A stretch of 33,763 nt of DNA. Source: an archaeon GW2011_AR19 (lineage in GTDB: Archaea > Nanobdellota > Nanobdellia > Pacearchaeales > GW2011-AR1). This document shows positions 1 through 7,688 of the stretch, in pieces. The position numbers were made by a program, and so were the translations under genes. The notes under the pieces were generated by a model. It had not been told where the DNA came from. It saw nothing but the letters and a program-made list of their open reading frames with translations, and ran no database searches. Within the stretch, counting starts at the first letter, position 1, and each line of letters opens with the position of its first letter. The stretch covers positions 1 to 33,763 of the forward strand of contig JWKY01000003.1 in NCBI GenBank assembly GCA_000806015.1, given 5' to 3'.

Positions 1-93
1 GACTTCTTCAACATTCCAGTCACGCTTCTCCTCGCAGTCTGCCATAAAGCCCATTTGCAAGCAGCAGAGGGCTAACCTGCCAACCTAGTCTAC
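1..93 (-). ncRNA. ffs: SRP (7S) RNA, 5' Alu-domain part, runs off left edge
   Basis: Read on the minus strand, this GC-richer stretch starts GTAGACTAGGTTGGCAGG. It forms two adjacent hairpins: GCAG-loop-CTGC with AGCCC in its loop, then TGC-loop-GCA with GGGCT in its loop. The two loops are complementary, as in the loop-loop interaction of the archaeal SRP RNA Alu domain. The order TAGGT, GGTTAGCCC, GGGC, TATGGC resembles my recollection of archaeal 7S RNAs. The 5' end is inferred from a TATA box 25 nt upstream. The S domain would lie outside the window. RNase P RNA was considered but the hairpin arrangement fits SRP better. Confidence 0.7.
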
Positions 94-113
94 ATAAAAG
101 ATAAGAAATAGCA

Positions 114-121
114 ATTTAAAT
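114..121 (-). promoter_or_regulatory. TATA box of the SRP RNA gene
   Basis: ATTTAAAT lies about 25 nt upstream (minus strand) of the first G of the structured RNA at about 93, the spacing expected for an archaeal TBP site. Confidence 0.55.
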
Positions 122-158
122 AATTTTTGTTTTTAGGTTTTTTTAAGTCTGCATTAGT

Positions 159-944
159 TTAGTGTGTTTCCCAAAGAACTAATTTTCCCTCGCTGTCTCT
201 TAAGAACAAAGTGTCGCCAGTTTTTGTCCAAACATACTCTTCATTTTTCCAAAATAAAATTTTAGAATTATCTTCTTCCTCCCTAACCTTTACAACAACT
301 TCTTTTTTTGAATTTAAATTAAAATTAGGAAAAATAAAAATTTTTCTGCCTTCATCTTTAATTTTCCAGTTATTTAGATTGCAATTATAATTGCAAGAAT
401 TATAAAAAATAGCTTCTTGAGAATCATAATTAAGCTCTTTTAATTCAATGCACTCTGCGCAAACATTAATTGATTTCTCGCAAAGAGCTTTATTTTCTTT
501 TATGCAATTTTCCCAAGCTGACTTGAAATCATCATAATAAATATCTTTTCCAGAAGGAAAATAATAATTTGCAAATCCCTGTTCCACTTGCTTTAAATTT
601 ATATTTTTATTATTAAGAAAAACATAAGCAAGTGTTCTGTTATATCTGTCTTTTTTATCTTTTCCATATTCAAGCCTGACTGTTTTATTTAAAATTTTTT
701 CATTGAGAGAATCTTTTGCCTCTTGATAATATTTTTCTTTTTTTTCAGGAGTGTTAATTCCAAGGAGTCTTATCTTTCCAAGCTCAGTTTCAATAGTGTC
801 TCCATCAACAATTCTTTTAACAATTGTCGTGTCAGAATCAGAAAAAGAATCTATAACTAAGCCATCCAACCAGGAATAATTTACTGCGATAAGAAAAATA
901 ATCAAGAAAATTAAAATAATGGTTTCATTTTTTGTTAATTTCAT
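159..944 (-). CDS. Membrane-anchored thermonuclease-like (SNase) protein with C-terminal lamin-tail domain
   Basis: One N-terminal hydrophobic helix (about residues 7-25) anchors or exports the protein. Residues ~40-135 are a staphylococcal-nuclease fold: VDGDT (metal-binding Asp), RLLGINTPE (catalytic Arg and acidic residue) and DRYNRTLAYV (second Arg). A Cys-rich linker (CAEC, CNYNC) follows, then ~165-261 resembles a lamin-tail domain (NNWKIKDEG..., KTGDTLFLRDSEGKLV). Lamin-tail domains often accompany secreted nucleases. A role in degrading extracellular DNA or RNA for nucleotide salvage is inferred. It is divergent from the PRPP synthetase gene, with only 48 bp between the starts and a shared TATA box, so the transcript is probably leaderless. 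Confidence 0.85.
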   Translation of the reverse strand: MKLTKNETIILIFLIIFLIAVNYSWLDGLVIDSFSDSDTTIVKRIVDGDTIETELGKIRLLGINTPEKKEKYYQEAKDSLNEKILNKTVRLEYGKDKKDRYNRTLAYVFLNNKNINLKQVEQGFANYYFPSGKDIYYDDFKSAWENCIKENKALCEKSINVCAECIELKELNYDSQEAIFYNSCNYNCNLNNWKIKDEGRKIFIFPNFNLNSKKEVVVKVREEEDNSKILFWKNEEYVWTKTGDTLFLRDSEGKLVLWETH

Positions 945-964
945 ACATTTTAGTATAATAATTA

Positions 965-972
965 ATTTAAAT
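965..972. promoter_or_regulatory. Palindromic TATA box shared by two divergent leaderless genes
   Basis: ATTTAAAT is self-complementary and centred at 968.5, exactly midway between the start codons at 944 (minus) and 993 (plus), 24.5 nt from each. That spacing suits leaderless archaeal transcription in both directions. Confidence 0.55.
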
Positions 973-992
973 AACTCTTTATAATTTTTATT

Positions 993-1979
993 ATGGATAA
1001 AATGATTTTGTTAGCAGATAGAAATTCTAATGCTTGGGACTTTTCTAATAAAATTCAAAAATATATAGAGGAAAAATATAAAATTAAAATTCCTTTAATG
1101 GAGGTTGAAATAAGTCATTTTAGAAATAGGGAAATTTATATGCATATCCCAATGAGTATAAGAAAAAAAGAAATTTATTTTATACAAGATTCAACAAAAG
1201 ATCCTCAAACATGGTGGGTTGAACTTCTGTTGCTAAAAGATTTATTATTAGGGGCTTCTGCTGAAAGTGTAACTTTGGTTTTACCGGATATGTATTATAG
1301 CCGGCAAGATAGAAAAGATAAACCCCATGTGCCAATTTCAGCGAGAGCGCTTGCGAATTCAATTTCTTCAGATTTAAAAAAAATAATCACAATGGACTTG
1401 CATGCAGCGCAGCTTCAAGGATTTTATCCTCAAAATATCCCGGTGGACAATCTTTATAGTTTTCCGGAAGTTGTCAGACATTTAAGAGAAAAACATTCAG
1501 GGGAATTAGAAAAAATGGTTGTTGTTTCTCCGGACGCAGGTTCTGCTCCAAGAGCTAAAGCTTTTTTAAAAAAACTTGAAAAAGCCCAAAAAGAGGATAA
1601 TAAAAAACAAGAATATTCCATTGCATTAATAGACAAGACAAGATCTAAACAAGGAGAGATTCAAGAGATGAAACTTATTGGAAATGTTAAAAATAAAAAT
1701 GTTTTTATTCCAGACGATATAATAGATTCCGGAAATACTTTGTGCGGGGCAGCAAAACTCCTTAAGAAAAAAGGCGCTAAAAAATTATTTTGTTACGGAA
1801 CACATGGTCTTTTTACAGAAGGTCCGGAAAAAGTTTGTAAATATTTTGATTTTGTTATGACCAGCAATACTCATCATCAAAAGTTTTCCGGCTTAGAAGT
1901 TATTGATATGAGTCCGCTTTTTGCAGAAGCAATTTACAGAGCGCAAAAAGGACTTTCTATTTCTGAATTGTTTGAATGA
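993..1979 (+). CDS. prs: Ribose-phosphate pyrophosphokinase (PRPP synthetase)
   Basis: Makes PRPP from ribose 5-phosphate and ATP for nucleotide synthesis and salvage. Visible family marks are YSRQDRKDKPHVPISARALAN (catalytic flexible-loop region, ~107-127), DLHAAQLQGFYPQNIPVDNLY (~137-157), VVSPDAGSAPRAKAF and the PRPP-binding loop FIPDDIIDSGNTL (~240). Length 328 is normal. An insert KAQKEDNKKQEYS between the last two motifs is Lys-rich. Start chosen at the ATG about 25 nt after the TATA centre; a second ATG three codons on is possible. Cytoplasmic. Confidence 0.93.
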   Translation: MDKMILLADRNSNAWDFSNKIQKYIEEKYKIKIPLMEVEISHFRNREIYMHIPMSIRKKEIYFIQDSTKDPQTWWVELLLLKDLLLGASAESVTLVLPDMYYSRQDRKDKPHVPISARALANSISSDLKKIITMDLHAAQLQGFYPQNIPVDNLYSFPEVVRHLREKHSGELEKMVVVSPDAGSAPRAKAFLKKLEKAQKEDNKKQEYSIALIDKTRSKQGEIQEMKLIGNVKNKNVFIPDDIIDSGNTLCGAAKLLKKKGAKKLFCYGTHGLFTEGPEKVCKYFDFVMTSNTHHQKFSGLEVIDMSPLFAEAIYRAQKGLSISELFE

Positions 1980-2047
1980 TTTTTTAATTAAATTAATTAT
2001 TTTTCTCGGGAAAGTTTTATAAGCAGAATTATATTTTTGATGTTTAA

Positions 2048-2131
2048 GCGGGAGTGTCGGAGTGGTCAAACGAGCAGGACTTAAGATCCTGTAGCTTAGT
2101 GCTTGCGCAGGTTCGAATCCTGTCTCCCGCA
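2048..2131 (+). tRNA. tRNA-Leu (anticodon UAA)
   Basis: Seven-pair acceptor GCGGGAG/CTCCCGC with discriminator A, anticodon stem CAGGA/TCCTG around CTTAAGA (anticodon TAA), a long class II variable arm with a short AGC/GCT stem, and T-loop TTCGAAT. CCA is not encoded. No intron. A TATA-like GTTTTATAAG lies about 30 nt upstream. Confidence 0.96.
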
Positions 2132-2178
2132 TTATATTTATTATAGAATTCTTTTAGAATTAAACTTTTTTATTTCCC

Positions 2179-2412
2179 TTATTCTTGTTTTCTCGCTTGT
2201 ATCTTAACACCAAGCTCCTCAAGTCTTTTAATATGCGCCTGCATAATTCCCTCAACATTCTGAATCATTTTAAACAATTCATTTCTTTCGTTGATAAGTG
2301 TGTTTAAAGCTCCCTGATGAAAAGCAATTTCCTGCTCTCTTGACATTTTAGGGGGCTCGGGTGTTTTTTTATTAAGGGCTTTTTCAAGATTTTCTTCATT
2401 TATTTTAGACAT
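2179..2412 (-). CDS. Small helical protein of unknown function, 77 aa
   Basis: Not recognised. The sequence is highly charged, with a Pro-rich KTPEPPK hinge near residue 18 and a predicted long amphipathic helix after it (about 25-75), suggesting a small coiled-coil or an oligomerising adaptor. No Cys, no signal, no membrane segment. It is divergent from argS with 33 bp between starts; CCTTATAAAC on this strand is a plausible TATA box about 25 nt before the ATG. It is likely real because it fills the gap cleanly and has its own promoter. Confidence 0.65.
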   Translation of the reverse strand: MSKINEENLEKALNKKTPEPPKMSREQEIAFHQGALNTLINERNELFKMIQNVEGIMQAHIKRLEELGVKIQARKQE

Positions 2413-2445
2413 AAATTATAAAAACTAAATATCCTTATAAACTTT

Positions 2446-4152
2446 ATGAAAAAAGTGATTTCAAATTTATTGCAAAAGACTATACAAAAATCTTTTAATT
2501 TAAAATTAACAATTCAGGAAATTGATAATAAAATTGAAATTCCTCCGGATTCTTTAATGGGAGATTTTGCGTTTCCGTGTTTTTTTCTCAGCTCAAAACT
2601 AAAGAAAAATCCAAATGAAATTGCAATTAAAATGAAAAATGAAATTAATAATTCTTCAAGAGAAATTTCTGAAATAAAAACTGCCGGAGCATATCTTAAT
2701 TTTTTTGTCAACAAAAAAATTCTTGCTGTTAATTTAATTAAAGAAATTTCAAAAAATAATAAAAAATATGGAGAGAATAATTCTGAAAAAGGAAAAAAAA
2801 CTTCAGTTGAATTTCCGTCTCCAAATACAAACAAGCCTCTTCATTTAGGACATTTAAGAAATATAGCAATTGGCGAGAGTGTTTCAAGAATTTTGGAATT
2901 TTCAGGAGGAAAAGTTTTTAGAAACAGCTTGAATAATGACCGGGGAGTTCATATATGCAAATCAATGGTTGCTTATGAAAAATACGGAAGCAATAAAACT
3001 CCGGAATCAGAAAAAAAGAAATCGGACCATTTTGTCGGAGATTATTATGTTTTGTTTTCTAAAAAAGAAATGTCTGAAGAGAACGCGCAGGAAATGTTAA
3101 TAAAATGGGAAAATGGAGACAAAAAAGTTCTTGCTCTTTGGAAAAAAATGAATAAATGGGCTTTAGACGGATTTAAAGAGACATACAAAAAATACGAAAT
3201 TAAATTAGATAAAGAATATTTTGAAAGTGAAATTTATATGAAAGGCAAAGAGTTTGTTGAACAAGGATTAAAAAAAGGAATTTTTAAAAAAAAGAAAGAC
3301 GGAAGTGTATTTATTGATTTGAATAATGAAAAACTTGGAGAAAAAATTGTTTTAAGAGCAGACGGCACTTCTGTTTACATCACTCAAGATTTGTATCTTG
3401 CTAAATTAAAATTTGACGAGCTTAAAATTGATAACTCAATTTATGTTGTCGGCAATGAACAGGATTATCATTTTAATGTTCTTGTTGCAATCTTGAAAAA
3501 ACTGAAATTTGATTTTGCAGATAAAATAAAACATTTGTCGTATGGAATGGTTGTTTTGCCTGAAGGAAGAATGAAATCAAGAGAAGGAAAAGTCGTTGAT
3601 GCAGATGATTTAATTGAAGAAATCCAGAAGTTAGCAAAAAAAGAATTAATTTCAAGGAGCAAACTTTCAGCAAGAAAATTGGAATCAAGAAGTTTAAAAA
3701 TTGCTTTGGCTTCTATAAAATATTTTCTCCTTAAAACAGATATAAATAAAGATATGCTTTTTAATCCTGAAGAATCAATCAGATTTGACGGCGATACTGG
3801 ACCATATATTCAGTATTCTTATGCGCGCGCAAATTCTATTTTGGAAAAATCAAAAATCAAAAATAATTTAAATAAATTTGAAATTAAAACTCTTCATCAA
3901 TCAGAAATAGAATTAATAAAAAAACTTTCCCAATTTAAAGAGGTTGTTTTAAAATCCCGTGAGACTCTTAATCCGTCTTTGATTGCCCATTATTCTTATC
4001 AGCTTGCGCAGAATTTTAATGAATTTTATCATTCCTGCCCCGTTGTTGATTCAAAAGAAGAGGAATTTAGATTAGCTCTTGTCAAATCATTTATGCAGGT
4101 TTTAAAAAATTCTGTCTGGCTTTTGGGAATAGATATTTTGGATGAGATGTAA
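2446..4152 (+). CDS. argS: Arginyl-tRNA synthetase
   Basis: Class I synthetase charging tRNA-Arg. An N-terminal add-1-like domain (~1-110) precedes the HIGH signature PSPNTNKPLHLGHLRN (~124-139). The KMSKS-equivalent is MKSREGKVVDADDLIEE, the degenerate form usual for ArgRS. QYSYARANSIL opens the DALR anticodon-binding helical domain that runs to the end (~455-568). Full family length. The promoter overlaps that of the divergent 77-aa gene. No downstream partner on the strand until the leader at 4.2 kb. Confidence 0.96.
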   Translation: MKKVISNLLQKTIQKSFNLKLTIQEIDNKIEIPPDSLMGDFAFPCFFLSSKLKKNPNEIAIKMKNEINNSSREISEIKTAGAYLNFFVNKKILAVNLIKEISKNNKKYGENNSEKGKKTSVEFPSPNTNKPLHLGHLRNIAIGESVSRILEFSGGKVFRNSLNNDRGVHICKSMVAYEKYGSNKTPESEKKKSDHFVGDYYVLFSKKEMSEENAQEMLIKWENGDKKVLALWKKMNKWALDGFKETYKKYEIKLDKEYFESEIYMKGKEFVEQGLKKGIFKKKKDGSVFIDLNNEKLGEKIVLRADGTSVYITQDLYLAKLKFDELKIDNSIYVVGNEQDYHFNVLVAILKKLKFDFADKIKHLSYGMVVLPEGRMKSREGKVVDADDLIEEIQKLAKKELISRSKLSARKLESRSLKIALASIKYFLLKTDINKDMLFNPEESIRFDGDTGPYIQYSYARANSILEKSKIKNNLNKFEIKTLHQSEIELIKKLSQFKEVVLKSRETLNPSLIAHYSYQLAQNFNEFYHSCPVVDSKEEEFRLALVKSFMQVLKNSVWLLGIDILDEM

Positions 4153-4226
4153 AACTAACTCATCAAAAACCCAAACCAAAACATATTTAAATAAAAATTT
4201 CCTAAATTATTCATCTGAAAAAAGGG

Positions 4227-4337
4227 GTGAAAACTCTTTATTTCAATAGATTTAATGAAAGAGGAATAAAAAACAAGAAGTTTTTTAACGCAAACGCGAT
4301 AAAGATATCGCATTTGAAAGGAGGTGAATTAATTTAA
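4227..4337 (+). CDS. Candidate 36-aa leader ORF upstream of the 112-aa membrane protein
   Basis: A GTG-started frame (VKTLYFNRFNERG...HLKGGELI) runs through the whole leader and stops 7 nt before the next ATG. The Shine-Dalgarno of the downstream gene (GGAGGTGA) is read inside it as KGGE. A TATA-like CATATTTAAATAAA sits ~40 nt upstream. It is basic and not recognised. It could be a translated leader, or simply an open stretch of 5' UTR; the latter cannot be excluded. Confidence 0.3.
   Translation: MKTLYFNRFNERGIKNKKFFNANAIKISHLKGGELI
4296..4327 (+). promoter_or_regulatory. Hairpin plus strong Shine-Dalgarno in a long leader
   Basis: GCGATA-AAGA-TATCGC is a perfect 6-bp stem with a 4-nt loop ending 5 nt before AAAGGAGGTGA. 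The SD is 17 nt from the ATG at 4345, unusually far, in a genome where most starts look leaderless. The same TGAAAGGAGGTGAA string precedes the membrane protein gene at 33520. Confidence 0.5.
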
Positions 4338-4344
4338 ATTTAAG

Positions 4345-4683
4345 ATGGCAAAAACAAGAGGAGTAGATATTGTGGGAAAGTGGGCGTTTCTTATCGGTGT
4401 AATTCTTGCAGTAGTTCTTGGATTATTTGACCCTGTAATGGGAAATTGGGCAATAGTTCTTGTAGTTATCGGACTTATTGTGGGATTGCTTAATGTTACT
4501 GACAAAGAAGTCACACCTTTCTTAATGTCCGGAGCAGTGTTAATAATTGCAAGTGCTCTCGGCGGCAGTTTAATGAGTGACATGCCTTTCGTCGGAGCAA
4601 TTCTTGACGCATTGCTTGCAGTATTCGTGCCAGCTACAGTTATTGTAGCAATAAAAAACGTTTTTAGTTTAGCGCGAAATTAA
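4345..4683 (+). CDS. Small multi-pass membrane protein, 112 aa
   Basis: Not recognised beyond being a hydrophobic archaeal membrane protein. Four likely membrane segments: FLIGVILAVVLGLF (~15-29), WAIVLVVIGLIVGLL (~35-49), LMSGAVLIIASALGG (~60-74) and AILDALLAVFVPATVIVAI (~86-104). Loops are short. A purine-rich SD, a long leader and a T-rich terminator suggest a separately controlled, strongly expressed monocistronic gene. Bases are less AT-biased than in neighbours, consistent with high expression. Confidence 0.75.
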   Translation: MAKTRGVDIVGKWAFLIGVILAVVLGLFDPVMGNWAIVLVVIGLIVGLLNVTDKEVTPFLMSGAVLIIASALGGSLMSDMPFVGAILDALLAVFVPATVIVAIKNVFSLARN

Positions 4684-4732
4684 TTAAATTTTATTTTTTT
4701 TATATATTTCTTTTTATTTTTTTATAATTTAT
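4684..4732 (+). terminator. T-rich archaeal terminator
   Basis: Immediately after the stop, several runs of T (TTTTATTTTTTTT, TTTTTATTTTTTT) on the coding strand match archaeal intrinsic termination, which needs U-rich tracts and no hairpin. Confidence 0.5.
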
Positions 4733-4774
4733 TAAAGTGAAAACATTAAAAATCCAGTTCACCTAATTTTTATT

Positions 4775-5392
4775 ATGGACTCAAAAATAGCATTAAAGCA
4801 ATTAAAAATTCTTGATAAATATGGAAAAAAGATGCGTTTGGCAGCGGAAAACTGGCAGAACAAATTTCAAACTTTAATTTCTATAATCCTCTCAGCAAGA
4901 ACAAGAGATGAAACAACGATAAAAGTTGGAAACTTATTATTTAAAAAATATTCAACAGCAAAAAAAATTTCAAATGCCCGACTTAAAGAAATTGAAAAAA
5001 TAATCAGACCGGTAAATTTCTATAAAAATAAATCAAAAAATATTTTAAATTGCGCTGAGGTCTTGGTTAAAGAATATCACTCTAAAATCCCTGAATCTAT
5101 TGAAAAATTAATTGAACTTCCGGGAGTTGGAAGAAAAACAGCTAATGTTTTTTTGGCTGAAATTGGAAAAGATACAATTGGTGTTGATACTCATGTAAGC
5201 CACATTTCACAAAAACTTGGATGGACAAAACACCAAAAACCAGCGCAAATAGAAAAAGATTTAGAAGCTCTTTTTCCTAAAAAATATTGGAAAAAAATAA
5301 ATGAAACACTCGTGCGTTTCGGAAAAACTTATATAAGCAGGAAAGAAAAAGATGATTTTTTGGAGAAAATAAATAAATTAAGATTTTTCTAA
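4775..5392 (+). CDS. nth: Endonuclease III-family DNA glycosylase lacking the Fe-S cluster
   Basis: Excises oxidised pyrimidines and nicks the abasic site. The helix-hairpin-helix IELPGVGRKTANVFL (~113-127) carries the catalytic Lys, and GVDTHVSHISQKLGW carries the catalytic Asp (~138). At 205 aa it is about family length, but the C-terminal four-Cys [4Fe-4S] loop is absent: after RFGKTYISRKEKDD there are no cysteines. The stop codon lies inside an 8-bp TTCTAAAT repeated on the far side of the mobile element that follows, so the insertion left the gene intact. Confidence 0.92.
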   Translation: MDSKIALKQLKILDKYGKKMRLAAENWQNKFQTLISIILSARTRDETTIKVGNLLFKKYSTAKKISNARLKEIEKIIRPVNFYKNKSKNILNCAEVLVKEYHSKIPESIEKLIELPGVGRKTANVFLAEIGKDTIGVDTHVSHISQKLGWTKHQKPAQIEKDLEALFPKKYWKKINETLVRFGKTYISRKEKDDFLEKINKLRFF

Positions 5393-5394
5393 AT

Positions 5395-5608
5395 GGTTCT
5401 GTTGAAAAAGTTTTAAGTTCGTAATTTTTTTGGCAATTTATTATAAAACAAGGGTGGGTCTCGTTTGAAAGACGAGGTTGAGTGCGAGCGTTTGCGCGAG
5501 ACAAACTTAGAAAATTAAAATCAATAAAAAGAAATATTACAAGAGCAGACGGGAGTGGGAATTTGAACTCAAAACTAAAACAAAAATTAAGATTTTCAAC
5601 AGAGCCCC
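5395..5608. mobile_element. IS6-like MITE (non-autonomous element) with 8-bp target duplication
   Basis: The left end GGTTCTGTTGAAAA and the reverse complement of the right end GGCTCTGTTGAAAA agree at 13 of 14 positions and match the IS6-family terminal signature GGNNCTGTTGCAAA that I know. TTCTAAAT flanks the left end (5387-5394) and recurs at 5609-5616; IS6 elements make 8-bp duplications. Two extra C lie between the right terminus and the repeat. The ~214-bp interior holds no transposase and no convincing ORF. It carries a hairpin CTCGT/ACGAG and one family A repeat (GCGAGCGTTTGCGCGAGACAAACTT). Confidence 0.65.
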
Positions 5609-5726
5609 TTCTAAATAAAAGTTTTTAAAACACGGTCTTTAAAAGAACGTCATTTTTGAATAATAACATAATCGCAAGATTTATAAGGGCTTATTTGTTT
5701 AAGGTTTAATAAACCAATATAAAAAA

Positions 5727-7007
5727 ATGCCCCTAGAAAATATTCTTAAAACAGCAAAGAAAACTGCGCTAACTTTAGCTGCAAGCGCGATGTTTTTTAC
5801 AGGAATAAATTATCAAAATAACAACGCTTACTCCCAGTCAGTTAAAAAGACGAAAACCCAGCCGGTTCAAGAGGTAAAAAATTCTAAATTCCCTGAAAAA
5901 GATTTAAAAGTAGTTGAAATTCCTTTCTGGAGAATTGTATATAGTGAAGGAATCCCTGCCGAGGTACGCATTTCAGGAAACAATAAAGTTATGGTTTTTG
6001 AACACAGACAAGAAGAAAAAAGTGATATTTTTTTGGCGAACATTGGAAGCGAAGAAGCTATAAAACTGGATTTGGGGTCTGGTTTTCATAGAGAACCTTC
6101 TATAGACTATAAAGGAAGAAATATTGTTTTTAGTTCTGAAACAGATACTTCTAAAGGAGAAATTTGGCTTGCAGATTTGGATAAAATGAAACTTATAAAT
6201 CTTTCAAATCATCCAGATGCAGATTTTCAGCCAAGCATAGATGACAATGGAGAAAAAGTTATTTTTACAAGTGAAAGAAATAAAAAATCAGAAATTTATC
6301 TTGTTCAGCTTAAAAAATCAAAGCCGGAAAAATTGATTAATTTTTCAAATGATAAAAAAAGCTGGTATTATTTTCCGCAAATTAGCGGCAACGGAAAAAA
6401 TGTTGTTTATGCCAAAGAAGACGCCAGACAAAGTATATGGGTAAAAGAAACTGAAAACCCGTATGGAGAAAAAATGCTGGAAGAACACAGCAACTATTGG
6501 TATATGGATCCGCAAATTAGCCGAGACGGAACCAGGATAGCCTGGACCAGGGTCAAAAAACAAGAATCATCTAATAAAAAAAAGATTTTTCTGGCAGACA
6601 TTGTTACAGGAGATAATTTTGAAATTTCCAATGGAGAAAATAGCGAAAGACCGAGCATAAGCGCAAACGGCGAATATTTAGCTTGGCTTGAAGGTTCATC
6701 AATTATAGGAGAATATAAAATTAAAGTGCAGGATACAAAAACAAGAAAAATAAAAAAATTAGGAATCTCCCTTCCTTCAGGGCTTTTAGAAAACGAGTAT
6801 CTTTCAAGAGACGGAGTTAATAGCACAAATCACTTTTTTAGAATATCTCCTGATGGAAAGTTTCTTGGCATTTTCTTACCGCATGAATCAGGAGCAATTT
6901 ATGGAATAGGAAATCCGCATGAAGAACCAGGACTAATGTATACAGTAGATGAAAAAGAAATTAAAAATCCAAAAAAGAAAGAATCTTTATATGGGAACGA
7001 TAAATAA
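5727..7007 (+). CDS. Secreted TolB/PD40-type beta-propeller protein
   Basis: N-terminal export signal (~10-35, KKTALTLAASAMFFTGINY) then a linker. Residues ~60-420 contain repeated PD40/WD40-like blades: EPSIDYKGRNIVFSSETD..GEIWLADL, QPSIDDNGEKVIFTSERN..SEIYLVQL, PQISGNGKNVVYAKED, PQISRDGTRIAWTRV, RPSISANGEYLAWLEG, FRISPDGKFLGIFLP. About six blades make a closed propeller. No protease domain follows, so it is a binding or scaffold protein outside the membrane rather than a tricorn-type peptidase. Ligand unknown. Stands alone. Confidence 0.8.
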   Translation: MPLENILKTAKKTALTLAASAMFFTGINYQNNNAYSQSVKKTKTQPVQEVKNSKFPEKDLKVVEIPFWRIVYSEGIPAEVRISGNNKVMVFEHRQEEKSDIFLANIGSEEAIKLDLGSGFHREPSIDYKGRNIVFSSETDTSKGEIWLADLDKMKLINLSNHPDADFQPSIDDNGEKVIFTSERNKKSEIYLVQLKKSKPEKLINFSNDKKSWYYFPQISGNGKNVVYAKEDARQSIWVKETENPYGEKMLEEHSNYWYMDPQISRDGTRIAWTRVKKQESSNKKKIFLADIVTGDNFEISNGENSERPSISANGEYLAWLEGSSIIGEYKIKVQDTKTRKIKKLGISLPSGLLENEYLSRDGVNSTNHFFRISPDGKFLGIFLPHESGAIYGIGNPHEEPGLMYTVDEKEIKNPKKKESLYGNDK

Positions 7008-7075
7008 ATTGGGTAATTAGATAAGTTTTGAATCTAAATTTCCTATTAATTTTTGTTATTAAAATAAATTTTTTA

Positions 7076-7118
7076 ATGGTTCCCAATAAAACCATATGGT
7101 TTCCAAAAGATTTATATA
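7076..7118 (+). promoter_or_regulatory. Palindromic operator and TATA box of the MNT/HEPN pair
   Basis: AAACCATATGGTTT (7089-7102) is a perfect 14-bp palindrome nine bases upstream of TTTATATA (7111-7118). A second half-site ATGGTTCC lies 20 bp (two helical turns) upstream of the palindrome's right arm. The TATA box is 29 nt from the ATG. The HTH of the first gene product is the natural autorepressor. Confidence 0.6.
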
Positions 7119-7139
7119 GTTTCAGATAATACTAATAAA

Positions 7140-7688
7140 ATGGAGAGACAAACAGCATCTCAAAAGATTTTGCATTTATTTTTTGATTTTCCAGAAAGAG
7201 AATTTGGACTTAATGGGATAGTAAATTTAACAAAAGTTTCAAAGAAAAATGCAAATAAAATAATTAATTTTCTGCTAAAGAAAAATTTTTTAAAAAGAAA
7301 AATAGTGGGAAAAAGCTGGTTAATAACTTGTAATCTGCTGCATGAATATAATAAAACAATAAAAAAAGCATATAATTTAGAAAAAATTTACAATTCAGAT
7401 ATAATTAACAAAATAAAACAAAAATTTCCGGGATATAAATCAATAATTCTTTTTGGAAGTTATAGAAAAGGAGATGATACTGAAAAAAGCGATATTGACA
7501 TCGCAGTAGAAATCTCAGGAAATCAAAAAATTAAAATAAAAGAATTTGAAAAAATAAAAGAAATAGGATACAGAAAGAGCATTCCGATAAATTTGCATAT
7601 TTTTTCAAGACAATCTATAGATAATAATTTATTTTCTAATATTGCAAATGGGTTCATACTTGACGGGTTTCTGGAGGTTAAGAAATGA
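7140..7688 (+). CDS. Winged-HTH plus minimal nucleotidyltransferase (MNT antitoxin-type)
   Basis: Residues ~1-75 are a winged helix (FGLNGIVNLTKVSKKNANKIINFLLKKNFLKRK). Residues ~95-182 are a minimal nucleotidyltransferase with the GSYRKGDDTEKSDIDIAVE signature (GS-x10-DxD), so metal ligands are intact. In known HEPN/MNT modules the MNT protein neutralises its partner by modifying it. The stop overlaps the next gene's start by 4 nt (ATGA), indicating translational coupling. Fusion to a DNA-binding domain and the palindrome upstream suggest autoregulation. Confidence 0.85.
   Translation: MERQTASQKILHLFFDFPEREFGLNGIVNLTKVSKKNANKIINFLLKKNFLKRKIVGKSWLITCNLLHEYNKTIKKAYNLEKIYNSDIINKIKQKFPGYKSIILFGSYRKGDDTEKSDIDIAVEISGNQKIKIKEFEKIKEIGYRKSIPINLHIFSRQSIDNNLFSNIANGFILDGFLEVKK

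Noticed and set aside
5277-5504. ORF track entry on the minus strand, 75 aa
   Set aside because: It spans the nth 3' end and the MITE interior; composition is not protein-like and the repeat explains it.
5540-5580. tRNA-like T-arm (GGGAATTTGAACTC) within the MITE
   Set aside because: Only a T-loop-like string; the stem does not pair and there is no acceptor or anticodon arm.
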